64,000 bases of DNA from Ralstonia sp. TCR112 (GTDB lineage: Bacteria > Pseudomonadota > Gammaproteobacteria > Burkholderiales > Burkholderiaceae). The translations under genes and the position numbers were made by a program. The notes below the pieces were generated by a model. It searched no databases. It was given only the letters and a program-made list of their open reading frames with translations, and was not told the origin of the DNA. Within the stretch, counting starts at the first letter, position 1, and each line of letters starts with the position of its first letter. The stretch lies in NCBI RefSeq assembly GCF_007997035.1, contig NZ_VOSS01000033.1, forward strand, positions 1-64,000, read 5' to 3'. Shown here in pieces: positions 9,556 through 18,939 of the stretch.

Positions 9556-12025
9556 CCCGAGCCGCGCTTCCGACGCGGCCACTCCGCACGCAGCCATCAT
9601 CATCGGATCGGGCTTTGCCGGCATTGGCATGGCCGTGGCGTTCAAGCGAGCCGGGCTGCACGACTTCGTCATCCTGGAACGGGCACATGACGTTGGCGGC
9701 GTCTGGCGCGACAACAGTTATCCGGGGGCCGCGTGTGACGTGCCCTCACACTTGTATTCCTTCTCTTTCGAGCCCAACCCGAACTGGTCTCGCACGTTCG
9801 CTCCCCAAGCGGAAATCCATGCGTACCTGCGGCATTGCGCGCGCAAATACGCCGTCGAGCCGCACATCAGGTTTGGCGCAGACGTCGCGCGTGCGCAGTA
9901 TGACGAACAGCGTTCGGTCTGGCGGGTCACGCTACAGGACGGGACAACGCTCAGCGCGACGCTGCTCATCAGCGGCACCGGCCAGTTGAGCCGCCCCGCA
10001 TTCCCGCGACTGCCGGGCATGGAAACCTTCAAGGGGCACACCTTCCACTCCGCGCACTGGGATCACGACTACGCGCTGCCGGGCAAGCGCGTGGCGGTGG
10101 TGGGAACGGGCGCTTCGGCCATCCAGTTCGTGCCGGCCATCGCCGATGCGGTGCAGCACCTCACGGTGTTCCAGCGCTCACCGGCCTACATCATGCCGCG
10201 CCCGGATCGTGCTTATCGGCCGTGGGAGAAGGCAGTGTTCCGCGCGCTGCCATGGGCGATGAAGTTGCATCGCGCAATGATCTACACGCGCTATGAGTCT
10301 CGCGCGCTGGCGTTTACGCGCTTCAAGGGGCTGATGCGGCTGGCGGTGGGCGTGCCGTTCCAACGGCTGCTCTCAAAGCAGGTTCCCGACGCCGCGCTGC
10401 GCGCCAAGCTCAAGCCCGACTACCCCATCGGTTGCAAGCGCATTCTGCTTTCAAGCGAATACCTCGCCGCCATGAGCAAGCCGAACGTTCACCTTGTGAC
10501 CGAAGGCATCGGCAGGGTGACCCCAAACGGCATCGAAACCGTTGATGGCACGCACCATCAGGTCGACGCCATCATCTACGGCACAGGCTTTGCCGCCACC
10601 GAATTTCTCTCGCCCATGCACATCACCGGCCGCGCGGGTCTGGACCTGAACGATGCGTGGCGGCGTGGTGCAGAGGCCTACCTTGGCTTGACCGTGCCGG
10701 GTTTCCCCAACTTCTTCATGCTGTACGGCCCGAATACGAATCTTGGGCACAACTCCATCGTTTACATGCTGGAGAGCCAGATCGCCCACGTCATCCGCTG
10801 TTGCAAGGCGATGGCCGCCACCCATACGACCAGCATCGAAACGGATGCACGCCGCTATCGGCGTTTCAACGCACACATTCAGCAGCGCCTGGCCAAATCC
10901 GTCTGGAGCGGATGCAAGAGCTGGTACGTGGATGCGAGCGGGCACAACAGCACCAATTGGCCTGGCTTCACGTTGACCTATCGCCGGCTGACCCTGTTTT
11001 CGAGCCTGCAGGCATACCGCCTGACCAGAGCGCTGCCAGGGCAGGTGGGGCCAACCGCCGGCGTTGTCGTGGCCGAACCGCAGGGGTGGTGGGAGGCGGC
11101 CAACGCATGGTTCCTGCGCAACTTCCTGCGCATCGGTTTTCGCTCGCTCATCGGGCCGCCTTTCGGTGTTGCCGTTCAGCGCAGCGTCGTGCGCGTGCTG
11201 TCTCCGCTCATGCCGGGCGTGAGCGGAGTGATCCGCTACCGGGACTTGGCCGGCAACGTGCCGGTGGAAGTCGTTGCGCCCAAGCGCGGCGAGACCGACG
11301 GCGCCATGCTCTACCTGCATGGAGGCGCCTTCTGCCTCGGAGGCCCGGGCACGCACCGCAGCATCACGACGCGCCTGGCGGTCGAATCGGGCATGCCGGT
11401 GTTCGTTCCCGACTACCGGCTCGCGCCCGAGCATCGGTACCCTGCCGCGCTGCACGATGCGCTGGCGTGCTACGACGCGCTGCGCAGCCAGGGCTATGCC
11501 GCGGAGAAGATCGTCGTCGCAGGCGATTCGGCCGGCGGGGCGCTGGCCCTGGCATTGGCGCTTTCACTCCGGGAGCGCGGCGATACCGCTCCTGCTGGCC
11601 TGCTGTTGATCTCACCCGTGACCGACGCCACGCTGAGCGGCGACACGCTCGTGTCTCAGCGGACCCACGATCCGATGATCCGCCGCGGTTGGCTCGAACA
11701 AGGACTGCGCTGGTATCAGGCACCCGCCGCAGCGGCCGAGCACATGCCGCTCAAGGTCGACTTACGTGGGCTGCCGCCCATGCTGATCCAAGTTGGCGAA
11801 GATGAAGTGCTGGGCTCGGATGCCACCCGGCTGGCCGACCACGCTGCGGCCTGCGGCGTGCCGTGCCGCATCGAGGTGCATGCTGCGCGCTGGCATGTGT
11901 TCCACCTTCAGTCGTTTTATCTGCGCTCCGCAGTCGACGCCCTCCGCACGCTTGCCGATTTTGCCCGCGAGCGGATAGCGAGCGGGGCAAGCGCTGTCCG
12001 GGCCGACGTGCCGCCGCTTGGATGA
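9542..12025 (+). CDS. Fusion of Baeyer-Villiger-type flavin monooxygenase and HSL-family alpha/beta hydrolase
   Basis: The 827-residue product joins two enzymes. Residues 1 to about 495 form a class B flavin monooxygenase, with FAD motif GSGFAG at 22-27, the Baeyer-Villiger fingerprint FKGHTFHSAHWD at 163-174, and an NADPH-binding GTGASA loop near 188. Residues from about 560 form a hormone-sensitive-lipase-type esterase: oxyanion motif HGGAF (His593), nucleophile Ser663 in GDSAGG, an acid in GEDEVL, and a catalytic His in ARWHVFHL. The pair could oxidise a ketone to an ester and hydrolyse it in one polypeptide. In mycobacteria the matching proteins MymA and LipR are separate. The ATG at 9542 has GGAGGAA seven bases upstream. 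The reading frame is unbroken across the join. Confidence 0.9.
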   Translation: MYSANPSRASDAATPHAAIIIGSGFAGIGMAVAFKRAGLHDFVILERAHDVGGVWRDNSYPGAACDVPSHLYSFSFEPNPNWSRTFAPQAEIHAYLRHCARKYAVEPHIRFGADVARAQYDEQRSVWRVTLQDGTTLSATLLISGTGQLSRPAFPRLPGMETFKGHTFHSAHWDHDYALPGKRVAVVGTGASAIQFVPAIADAVQHLTVFQRSPAYIMPRPDRAYRPWEKAVFRALPWAMKLHRAMIYTRYESRALAFTRFKGLMRLAVGVPFQRLLSKQVPDAALRAKLKPDYPIGCKRILLSSEYLAAMSKPNVHLVTEGIGRVTPNGIETVDGTHHQVDAIIYGTGFAATEFLSPMHITGRAGLDLNDAWRRGAEAYLGLTVPGFPNFFMLYGPNTNLGHNSIVYMLESQIAHVIRCCKAMAATHTTSIETDARRYRRFNAHIQQRLAKSVWSGCKSWYVDASGHNSTNWPGFTLTYRRLTLFSSLQAYRLTRALPGQVGPTAGVVVAEPQGWWEAANAWFLRNFLRIGFRSLIGPPFGVAVQRSVVRVLSPLMPGVSGVIRYRDLAGNVPVEVVAPKRGETDGAMLYLHGGAFCLGGPGTHRSITTRLAVESGMPVFVPDYRLAPEHRYPAALHDALACYDALRSQGYAAEKIVVAGDSAGGALALALALSLRERGDTAPAGLLLISPVTDATLSGDTLVSQRTHDPMIRRGWLEQGLRWYQAPAAAAEHMPLKVDLRGLPPMLIQVGEDEVLGSDATRLADHAAACGVPCRIEVHAARWHVFHLQSFYLRSAVDALRTLADFARERIASGASAVRADVPPLG

Positions 12026-12031
12026 CCGCAC

Positions 12032-12748
12032 ATGAGGCGTATTACACCCAAGCCGAGACATGGCGGTCCGATTTCCGGCGACCAGGCAAGCCAGACGCGC
12101 GACCGCATCGTGGCTTACGCGTTGAAGGCCTTCAACGAGATCGGTGTGGCGAACGTCACAACAACCGGCCTCTGTGCGGGGCTCGACATGAGCCCCGGCC
12201 ATTTTTACTACTACTTCCGCGGTAAGGAAGCCGTCGTGCAGCACCTCTTCGATCGCTTCGAGCGCGACATGCAGGCACAACTCCGTGGTCGTTTGGGCGG
12301 CGCCCTGTCCGGCGAACGCCTGTCCGAACGCCTATCCGAGCGCCTTCTGAACGTGCTCGATTGCGTGTGGGAATACCGTTTTCTTTACCGCGACATGAAC
12401 AGGCTGATTGCATCAAGCCGGACGCTCGAGCAGGGGTTCAAGGAACTGGTCGACCAGAGCATGCGGGCCCTGAATGCCGCGCTCTGCTCAGATCGATCCG
12501 AGCATCAGAACGGACAGCGCTTGATGCAACGGGAAACCGCTTGCCGCTGCGCGGCCATCGTCGCGACGTATTGGCTGTCATTCCAGTTCTTGCAGAACGC
12601 CAGGCAATTCAATGATCGGAACGTCATGGCGCGCTCGGTTCACGCGGCCCGTGACCAGATACTTGCATTGCTACAGCCGTTCCTGAGAGATCGCCAGACG
12701 ATGCCTGCGGGGCAATGTTCATACATCGACTTATTGGAGCAGCAATGA
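12032..12748 (+). CDS. TetR-family transcriptional regulator
   Basis: The 238-residue protein has an N-terminal TetR helix-turn-helix (IGVANVTTTGLCAGLDMSPGHFYYYFRGKE, split here as about residues 36-65) and a C-terminal domain that probably binds a ligand. It begins six bases after the monooxygenase-hydrolase fusion and its stop codon overlaps the next ATG (ATGA at 12745-12748), so it is embedded in the operon. It probably gives feedback control of this cluster, alongside the AraC regulator at 7622. The ligand is unknown, although a product of the pathway is a reasonable guess. Confidence 0.85.
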   Translation: MRRITPKPRHGGPISGDQASQTRDRIVAYALKAFNEIGVANVTTTGLCAGLDMSPGHFYYYFRGKEAVVQHLFDRFERDMQAQLRGRLGGALSGERLSERLSERLLNVLDCVWEYRFLYRDMNRLIASSRTLEQGFKELVDQSMRALNAALCSDRSEHQNGQRLMQRETACRCAAIVATYWLSFQFLQNARQFNDRNVMARSVHAARDQILALLQPFLRDRQTMPAGQCSYIDLLEQQ

Positions 12749-13670
12749 CGCAACGAGCGAACGTAGAGTTCTCTTCTGGCCAGCGAGGAGAGCGGTGCCG
12801 GGGCTGGCTTTATGAACCTGAGGGGAATGGGCCGTTCCCCGTCATCGTCATGGCCCACGGCCTGGGCGGCGTCAAAGAGATGCGCCTGGATGCCTTTGCC
12901 GAACGCTTTTCCGACGCCGGCTATGCATGCCTGGTCTTCGACTACCGCAATTTCGGGGCGAGCGAGGGGGCCCCCCGGCAGTTGCTGGACATCGGCCAAC
13001 AGCTGGAAGACTGGTCCAGTGCAATCGCCTTTGCACGGCTGCAGCCCAGCCTGATGCGCAGCAAGATCGTCCTGTGGGGTACGTCCTTCGGCGGCGGCCA
13101 TGTCATTGCCTCCGCCGCGCGCGACCAGAATGTGGCGGCGGCCATTGCTCAATGTCCTTTCACTGACGGCATCGCCTCGGCCCTTGCGATGGATTTGCGC
13201 AGCAGCTTCAAAGTGACGGCGATGGCCATGGTCGACATGCTGCGCGGCCTGGTCGGCATGACGCCTTTGATGGTGGCCACGTCCGGCCCACCACATTCCG
13301 CTGCGCTCATGACCGCGCCCGACGCCCATGGCGGCTATCTGGCCCTGGTGCCGAGCGGAGTGTCCTTCCGCAACCACGTCGCAGCGCGCTTCGCGCTGAA
13401 CATCCTGCGGTACCGTCCCGGCCGCGCGCGGCAAAGGTGTCCTGCCCGATTCTGTTCTGCATCTGCGAGACCGACTCCGTCGCGCCCGCCGGCCCAACCC
13501 GGCGCTATGCCAAAAAGGCGCCGCGCGGCGAAGTCCGTCTGTATCGGGCTGGCCATTTCGACATCTACGTCGGCGAAGCCTTCGAACGGGTGGTGGCTGA
13601 CCAGCTCGATTTTCTCAAGCGCCATGTCCCCGTAAAAGGACGAGCCATGTCGAAAAAGGAGACCACATGA
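12745..13670 (+). pseudogene. Alpha/beta hydrolase, apparent frameshift near 13430
   Basis: The product resembles dienelactone-hydrolase or acetyl-xylan-esterase-like alpha/beta hydrolases. The N-terminal part has the HGLGG oxyanion region and the nucleophile Ser in GTSFGG. Near 13430 the frame shifts. The rest continues one frame over (SCPILFCICETDSVAP, then AGHFDIYVG) and supplies the catalytic Asp and His. As written, the first frame runs to 13635 with nonsense sequence and lacks two of the three catalytic residues. Adding one G in the GCGCGCGG stretch gives a 308-residue protein ending at 13670, which overlaps the next start. GGAG precedes the ATG at 12745. The gene is probably intact in the organism. 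Confidence 0.75.
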
Positions 13671-14524
13671 TGACTTACGACTTGAACGACAAGGTGGTGC
13701 TGATCACCGGTGCGGCGGGCGGCATCGGCGCCGCGACCGCACGTGAGCTCTATGCCCGTGGTGCGAGCTTGGTGCTGACCGATATGCAGCAAACCGCGGT
13801 GGACAAACTTGCAGAAGAGTTCACCCCATCCCGCGTGCTACCTGTGGCGCTTGACGTCACCAACGCCGCGGCGGCGAAGGCTGTCGTCCAGCAGACGATC
13901 CAACGCTTCGAGCGCCTCGATGTGGTTTTTGCCAACGCTGGCATTTCGTGGCGTAGCGGTGCCTCGACCATTGCCAATTGCGACGAGGCCGAGTTCGAAA
14001 AAATCGTAGAAGTGGATTTGCTTGGCGTCTGGCGCACGGTTCGCGCGGCGCTGCCCGAGATCATTCGCAACAAGGGCCAAGTCCTTGTCACGTCATCCGC
14101 ATACGCCTTTGTCAATGGCATGGCGAATGCACCTTATGCCGCGTCGAAGGCAGGGGTGGAAATGCTCACGCGCTGCCTGAGAGCGGAGTTCGCATATACC
14201 GGCGCAACGGCCAGCGTCGTTTACCCCGGTTGGACGGCGACAGCCATCGCCAAGGTGGCCTTCGGCGGAAACGCAACCGTGACAAAGATGAATGAGGTCG
14301 GATTTCCAGGGTCGCTGCGTCGGGCCATTCCTCCCGAGCAGGTAGCACGTGCAATCGCGAAAGGTCTGCAATGCCGCCGGCCGCGCATCTATGCGCCGTG
14401 GCGGTGGGTTCCGTTCTCGCTCTTGCGCGGGGTCTTCGGTGTATTGACCGATGCCATGCTGAGTCGACACAGAGAAATGCACGCCCTGATCCAGGAACTC
14501 GAGGCGGAATCAAAGCACGGATAA
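13667..14524 (+). CDS. Short-chain dehydrogenase/reductase (SDR), first of a pair
   Basis: The 285-residue protein is a classical SDR: cofactor motif TGAAGGIG near residue 15, NAG motif (FANAGISW), and the catalytic Tyr-Lys pair in YAASKAG. The C-terminal extension (RPRIYAPWRWVPFSLLRG) with a hydrophobic stretch is like that of SadH-type SDRs found in mycobacterial mymA operons. It should oxidise or reduce a hydroxyl/keto group with NAD(P). Its ATG overlaps the stop of the preceding hydrolase, and the next SDR starts three bases after its stop, so all are likely co-translated. Confidence 0.88.
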   Translation: MMTYDLNDKVVLITGAAGGIGAATARELYARGASLVLTDMQQTAVDKLAEEFTPSRVLPVALDVTNAAAAKAVVQQTIQRFERLDVVFANAGISWRSGASTIANCDEAEFEKIVEVDLLGVWRTVRAALPEIIRNKGQVLVTSSAYAFVNGMANAPYAASKAGVEMLTRCLRAEFAYTGATASVVYPGWTATAIAKVAFGGNATVTKMNEVGFPGSLRRAIPPEQVARAIAKGLQCRRPRIYAPWRWVPFSLLRGVFGVLTDAMLSRHREMHALIQELEAESKHG

Positions 14525-14527
14525 ACC

Positions 14528-15406
14528 ATGCCGAAATATGATTTGACCGATCGAGTCGTGGCCATCACCGGCTCCACTGGCGGCTTGGGATCCGCGCTTG
14601 CGGCGGCGTTGCGCGCCAAGGGCGCCCGCCTCGCATTGTTCGACCTGGACCTGGCCCAGGTCGAGGCGCAAGCAAAGACCTTGGGCGATGTCTCCCGAGC
14701 CCGCGGCTGGGCCACCAACGTGCGCAGCATGGAGAGCCTGGAGGCAGCCATGGCGGAAGCCGCGGCGCATTTCGGCAATATCGACGTGGTCATCGCCAAC
14801 GCAGGCATCGACACCGTGGCGCCCATGGCTACGCTCAACCCGGAGGCATTCGAACGCGTCATCGACGTCAACCTCAACGGCGTCTGGCGCACCTTCCGCG
14901 CCGGGCTGCCCTACGTGCAGAAGCGGCAGGGCTACCTCATGGGTATTTCGTCGATGGCTGCCTTCGTCCATTCGCCGCTCCAAGCCTCCTACACCGCCAG
15001 CAAGGCAGGCGTTTGGGCCCTGTGCGATAGCGTGCGGCTGGAGTTGCAGCACCTGGGAGTCGGCGTCGGCAGCGTGCATCCGACCTTTTTCCCCACACCG
15101 ATGATGGACGACGTCGTGGCCGATCCGGCGGGCCGTGCCTTGTGGGGCGGAAATGACAAAGGCCTTTGGAAAATGGTTTCGCGCGAATCCGTCGTGCGCG
15201 ACATTGTGGCCGGCATCGAGCAGCGCGCGGACATGGTGGTCGTGCCCAAGCGAAATACCCTCATCGCGAAAGCGCCAGGACTCTTCAGGCGCTTTATCGA
15301 GCGCGCCGGCTTCCGAGGCAAAAACATCCAGCAAGCCATCGAGCTGGCATCGTCCACCGGATGGAACTTGCCCGCCGAAGGTCATGGCCGTCATTCCGGC
15401 AAATGA
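14528..15406 (+). CDS. Short-chain dehydrogenase/reductase (SDR), second of a pair
   Basis: This 292-residue SDR shows the cofactor motif TGSTGGLG near residue 15, the IANAGID motif, Ser in GISSMAAF and the catalytic YTASKAG. It shares the same general layout as the SDR just upstream and may have arisen by duplication, although the two sequences have diverged a lot. It is the last recognisable gene of the cluster that begins at 7873. The substrate is probably a lipid-like or cyclic alcohol, by context only. Confidence 0.87.
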   Translation: MPKYDLTDRVVAITGSTGGLGSALAAALRAKGARLALFDLDLAQVEAQAKTLGDVSRARGWATNVRSMESLEAAMAEAAAHFGNIDVVIANAGIDTVAPMATLNPEAFERVIDVNLNGVWRTFRAGLPYVQKRQGYLMGISSMAAFVHSPLQASYTASKAGVWALCDSVRLELQHLGVGVGSVHPTFFPTPMMDDVVADPAGRALWGGNDKGLWKMVSRESVVRDIVAGIEQRADMVVVPKRNTLIAKAPGLFRRFIERAGFRGKNIQQAIELASSTGWNLPAEGHGRHSGK

Positions 15407-15786
15407 CGACGTATCGCATGACTTCGAAGCGGGCTTGGTAGACCGCATGCGGAATGCGCTCAGTCACACCGGGTAGCGCAAGCTGCGCGTGCCACGATGC
15501 GAACAGAGATGACATGGCCGCAACTCACCGGGCGAGTTCAAGCGGCGCATTGACGAGTGCACGCTTGCCCGGAGGGGCAAGGGCGCGGTGTCGCGTGTTT
15601 TGGCCTGATCCACAAAATAAAGTCCGTGGGAGAGGGTGCTGCCAACCCATTGATCTATAAAGGGCGTCAATGCAAAAAAAGGGCCAACCGCTTCAACCGG
15701 CCCTGCCGAATGCTGTTTGTGCTGATCGACGGAGCTTATGAGCCGTCCATCGCCCAGGCATTGCAGGCGCGGCAGGCGGAGGAAGC
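15407..15786. other. Intergenic region with remnant sequence
   Basis: The 380 bases after the SDR pair contain no complete gene. The end (about 15711-15790) reads in frame as LFVLIDGAYEPSIAQALQA and stops in an ATGA overlap with the FAH remnant at 15787. That arrangement looks like the tail of a lost upstream partner gene. A terminator-like hairpin at 15673-15704 interrupts it. Confidence 0.4.
15673..15704 (-). terminator. Possible intrinsic terminator, minus strand
   Basis: Read on the minus strand, AGGGCC (15704-15699) pairs with GGCCCT (15685-15680) and is followed by a run of seven T. It would stop transcription coming from the TetR gene at 16021-16689, but about 320 bases downstream of that stop. 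It may have been left here by a rearrangement. Confidence 0.45.
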
Positions 15787-15996
15787 ATGAAATTCGCCAC
15801 GCTTGCGCATACGGCGACCGACGGCCGACTGGTACTCGTGTCGCTTGACCTGCACCACGCGGTGGATGTCGCCCACATTGCCCGGTCGCTCATCGATGCA
15901 CTCGAGCGCTGGGACGACGTGACCCCGGCATTGCAAGCGCGCTACGACGCGCAGCCCGCCTTCATTGTTGAAAACAGCCCCTTTCGGGCGTTTTGA
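15787..15996 (+). pseudogene. Truncated N-terminus of a fumarylacetoacetate-hydrolase-family protein
   Basis: The 69 residues (beginning MKFATLAHTATDGRLVLVSL) resemble the N-terminal cap of FAH-family hydrolases, which usually run to 320-340 residues. The metal-binding catalytic domain is absent. The homology fades around residue 57, after which the frame runs into foreign sequence and stops just before the convergent TetR gene. This is a deletion remnant rather than a simple frameshift, since the following DNA encodes an unrelated gene. Confidence 0.55.
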
Positions 15997-16020
15997 AACC
16001 GTCTCTTAGGGCAGGGCGAT

Positions 16021-16689
16021 TCAATCGGCCAGAGTGCGTCTTTCTTTGGTTTGTGCCGACCGCCCTCGTTTGGCCCTGGTTCCGGATTTGGCGGTTCCAT
16101 ATGCCGCCATGAACACCTCGACTGCACGCGCGATGATCTCCGATATGCGGGCGCGGCTGATGTCCACAGGCATGCCGAACAGGCACAGTTCCACGCATTC
16201 CGCCTCATACAGAGCATGTAGATGCGCTGCGGCGACGTCCGGGTTGGCACGCTTTAGCTTGCCGGCTTCCATGGCCTCGGCGATGAACTCGGTCAACATA
16301 CCCCAGCCGATCTTGGGGCCGCGTTCATAGAAGGCGCACCCCAGGTCGGATCGATTGCCTTCGCCGATGGCCAGACGGCGGATCGCAAGAATGGACGGCT
16401 GTAAGATCGCATTCAGGTAGTGCTCGCCAAACACGATAAGCGTGTCGGCGATCGGACCAGTCGCTTTCAACTGCGCAAAGGCGTCGCGAATCTCGTCGGC
16501 GGCGGTGCCACTCATGATCTCCGCGAACATCTCTTCTTTTGAGCTGAAATAGTTGTACAGCGTCGCCTTGGATGCGCCCGAGCGGGCCGCGATATCTGAC
16601 ATCGAGGCCTGATCGAAACCGACCTCCATGAACACGCGAAAAGCGGCGTCAACAATGGCTTGCCGTTTCTCTTCTGTCTTTTTGCGCAT
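16021..16689 (-). CDS. TetR/AcrR-family transcriptional regulator
   Basis: The 222-residue protein has a TetR DNA-binding domain at the N-terminus (helices including FMEVGFDQASMSDIAARSG, then KATLYNYFSSKEEMF) and an AcrR-like C-terminal domain. The start at 16689 (MRKKTEEKRQ) follows AGGAA at suitable spacing; upstream codons in the same frame have no site. It lies 88 bases downstream of the pump-linked TetR gene on the same strand. It may act on the pump or on a lost neighbour; the sequence does not decide. Confidence 0.82.
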   Translation of the reverse strand: MRKKTEEKRQAIVDAAFRVFMEVGFDQASMSDIAARSGASKATLYNYFSSKEEMFAEIMSGTAADEIRDAFAQLKATGPIADTLIVFGEHYLNAILQPSILAIRRLAIGEGNRSDLGCAFYERGPKIGWGMLTEFIAEAMEAGKLKRANPDVAAAHLHALYEAECVELCLFGMPVDISRARISEIIARAVEVFMAAYGTAKSGTRAKRGRSAQTKERRTLAD

Positions 16690-16777
16690 GCATGTTTTCC
16701 TGATCCTGTGCCGCATCACCGCAGCGAAAACGAGAGTGTATGCCATCGACCACGCCGCAATGATGCAAAGACCAGCG

Positions 16778-17419
16778 TCAGCCGGCTTCCCCAGGCGCGG
16801 TCTGATGGGTGTTCTCTATGCCGTCAAAGAACGCCTGCAGACATGGCTGGATATCAATGTGCTCGCCATCGGCAACCGCGCCGGCGTGGTCCCACAACAG
16901 TCCGATGCCAACGGCATGCAGGCAGCGTGCGGCTGCCTCCGGTGTCATGTCGGCACGGAGTTGATTGCGCCTGCATGCGGCGCGCATCACGTAGTCTAGG
17001 TTTGCGATGGCGCGCGCCTTGATGCGAGCGATGTGGTCGATCGCTGGCTGAGGCCAGGGGGCGCAATCCGGTTGCCGCAGGACAAGGCGCAACACTGGCC
17101 ACTGCCTGCTGTCCCGCGCGGATTGCGTCAACTGTGCAAGCAGTTGTGCATGAAGGTGCTGCAAGGGCCGCGGATGCACGGCATAGCCCCACAGACGGTC
17201 GCCGGGGTCCAACGGCCAGCGCAGGCCAACAAGGACGGCTGCCACAAGCGCCGGCTTGCCGCGGAAATGCCCGTACACCGCTCCGCGTGTGACGCCCGCT
17301 CGCACCGCAACATCTTCCAGGGTGGTGGCATGGACACCGTGCTGGCAGAACACCGCAATGGCGGCATCGATCACGCGCTGGCGGGTCTGCGCTGCGCCAG
17401 CCACAGTTCGTCTCACCAT
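16778..17419 (-). CDS. TetR/AcrR-family repressor of the adjacent RND pump
   Basis: The 213-residue protein carries the typical AcrR/TtgR-type DNA-binding head (TTLEDVAVRAGVTRGAVYGHF) and a C-terminal drug-binding domain. It is the last gene of the pump operon, 12 bases after the outer-membrane channel gene, so pump and repressor would be co-transcribed and autoregulated. In most acrAB loci the repressor is divergent, so this tail position is somewhat unusual. Drug binding should release repression of the operon that starts at 23299. Confidence 0.85.
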   Translation of the reverse strand: MVRRTVAGAAQTRQRVIDAAIAVFCQHGVHATTLEDVAVRAGVTRGAVYGHFRGKPALVAAVLVGLRWPLDPGDRLWGYAVHPRPLQHLHAQLLAQLTQSARDSRQWPVLRLVLRQPDCAPWPQPAIDHIARIKARAIANLDYVMRAACRRNQLRADMTPEAAARCLHAVGIGLLWDHAGAVADGEHIDIQPCLQAFFDGIENTHQTAPGEAG

Positions 17420-17431
17420 CGATGCGATGCC

Positions 17432-18928
17432 TCAGACGCCTGAGGCCCGTGGCGTTGTGGTTGCAGCCGATGCGGGTGTACCGGTGTTCTCTACCCAGCC
17501 GCCGCCAAGTGTCTTATAGAACGTAGCCAGGTTGGTGAAGCGCGACAGCCGTGTGCTGATCAAGTTTTGCTGCGCCGTATAGAGCGAGCGCTGGGCATCC
17601 AACACGTTGAGGTAACTGTCGACGCCGCGCTTGAAGCGTGCGGTGGCAAGGACGTAGCTCTCCGCTGTGGCGTCTACCAGCGATTGCTGCGCATCGAGCT
17701 GCCGGCCCAGCGTGCTGCGCTGCGCCAGCGCATCGGACACTTCGCGGAAGGCAGTCTGGATGGCCTTCTCGTACTGCGCCACAGCAATGTCGCGGTTTGT
17801 CTTGGCGATGTCCAGATTGGCGCGATTGGCTCCGCCGTCAAAGATGGGCAACGAGATCTGCGGCCCGAAGCTCCACGCTCCCGAGCCTGCCTTGAACAGG
17901 CTTCCCAGGCTGGCGCTGGAAGTGCCTGCCGATGCTGTGAGACTGATGCTGGGGAAGAACGCCGCCCGTGCAGCACCGATGTTTGCATTGGCTGCCTTCA
18001 AGTCATGCTCGGCCTGCAGGATGTCAGGCCGTCGCTGCAGCAGGTCAGACGACAAGCCGGGCGGAATGGTGGCCAGTACGCTGCCGGCAGCCGCCGATGC
18101 ATCGGGCAGCGATGTCGGCAGCAACTCCACGGGCACATCGGCACCCACCAGCAGCACCAGTGCGTTGCGGTCCTGCTCGACCTGAGCCGTATAGCGCTCT
18201 ACGTCCACGCGAGCGCTGTCCACGCTTGTCTGCGACTGGCGCAGCGTCAGCTTGGACACGGTGCCCAGTTCATAACTGCGCTGGTTGAGCTGGTAAGTGT
18301 TGCTTTGGCTGGCAAGGGTGTCCTGCGCTAACTTGAGCTGGTCCTGGTCTGCGGCAAGGGTCAGATACGCGGTGGCGACCTCCGCAATCAGGCTGATCTG
18401 GCTGCTGCGACGCGCCTCTGCGGTGGAAAGGTACTGCTCCAGCGCCTGCGCGCTGAGGCTGCGTACGCGCCCAAAGAAGTCCAGCTCGTAGGCGCTGAAA
18501 CCCAACGTGGCGCTGTAGCTGTGTGCCACCAGCGGCTGTCCGATGCCAGAGAGATCGGCAGGTGTACGGCTGGCACTCTCGCTGCCACTGGCCTTGACGG
18601 AAGGAAAGAGCGCAGCGTCCTGCACACGATACTGCGCGCGGGCTTTCTCGATATTGAGCACAGCGACGCGCAGATCCCGGTTATTCGCCAAGGACAGCTC
18701 AATGACCCGTTGCAGCTGTGGATCGGTAAAGACTTGGCGCCAGCCGATCTGGGCTACCGGCGAGGCAGTCTTGTCGTCGGGGTTGTCTGCAGAAGGCGTT
18801 GCACTGGCGACATCGGCAAAGGCGGCGGGCACAGGGGACGCCGGCTGTTGGTAGGCCGGCATCAGCGTGCAGCTAGTCAGCATGGCAGCCAACGGGAGCA
18901 GCGTGGAGGAAAACGGAAAGCGGATCAT
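17432..18928 (-). CDS. NodT/OprM-family outer-membrane efflux lipoprotein
   Basis: This 498-residue protein is the outer-membrane channel of a tripartite pump. A signal peptide ends in the lipobox LTSC (about residues 17-20), so the mature protein is lipidated. Two outer-membrane efflux (OEP) repeats follow, with the conserved [12 protein letters not shown] and [14 protein letters not shown] segments. The length matches OprM/CusC relatives. It starts 11 bases after the RND transporter gene, and completes an MFP-RND-OMF operon. Confidence 0.92.
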   Translation of the reverse strand: MIRFPFSSTLLPLAAMLTSCTLMPAYQQPASPVPAAFADVASATPSADNPDDKTASPVAQIGWRQVFTDPQLQRVIELSLANNRDLRVAVLNIEKARAQYRVQDAALFPSVKASGSESASRTPADLSGIGQPLVAHSYSATLGFSAYELDFFGRVRSLSAQALEQYLSTAEARRSSQISLIAEVATAYLTLAADQDQLKLAQDTLASQSNTYQLNQRSYELGTVSKLTLRQSQTSVDSARVDVERYTAQVEQDRNALVLLVGADVPVELLPTSLPDASAAAGSVLATIPPGLSSDLLQRRPDILQAEHDLKAANANIGAARAAFFPSISLTASAGTSSASLGSLFKAGSGAWSFGPQISLPIFDGGANRANLDIAKTNRDIAVAQYEKAIQTAFREVSDALAQRSTLGRQLDAQQSLVDATAESYVLATARFKRGVDSYLNVLDAQRSLYTAQQNLISTRLSRFTNLATFYKTLGGGWVENTGTPASAATTTPRASGV

Positions 18929-18939
18929 CTCGAACGTCC

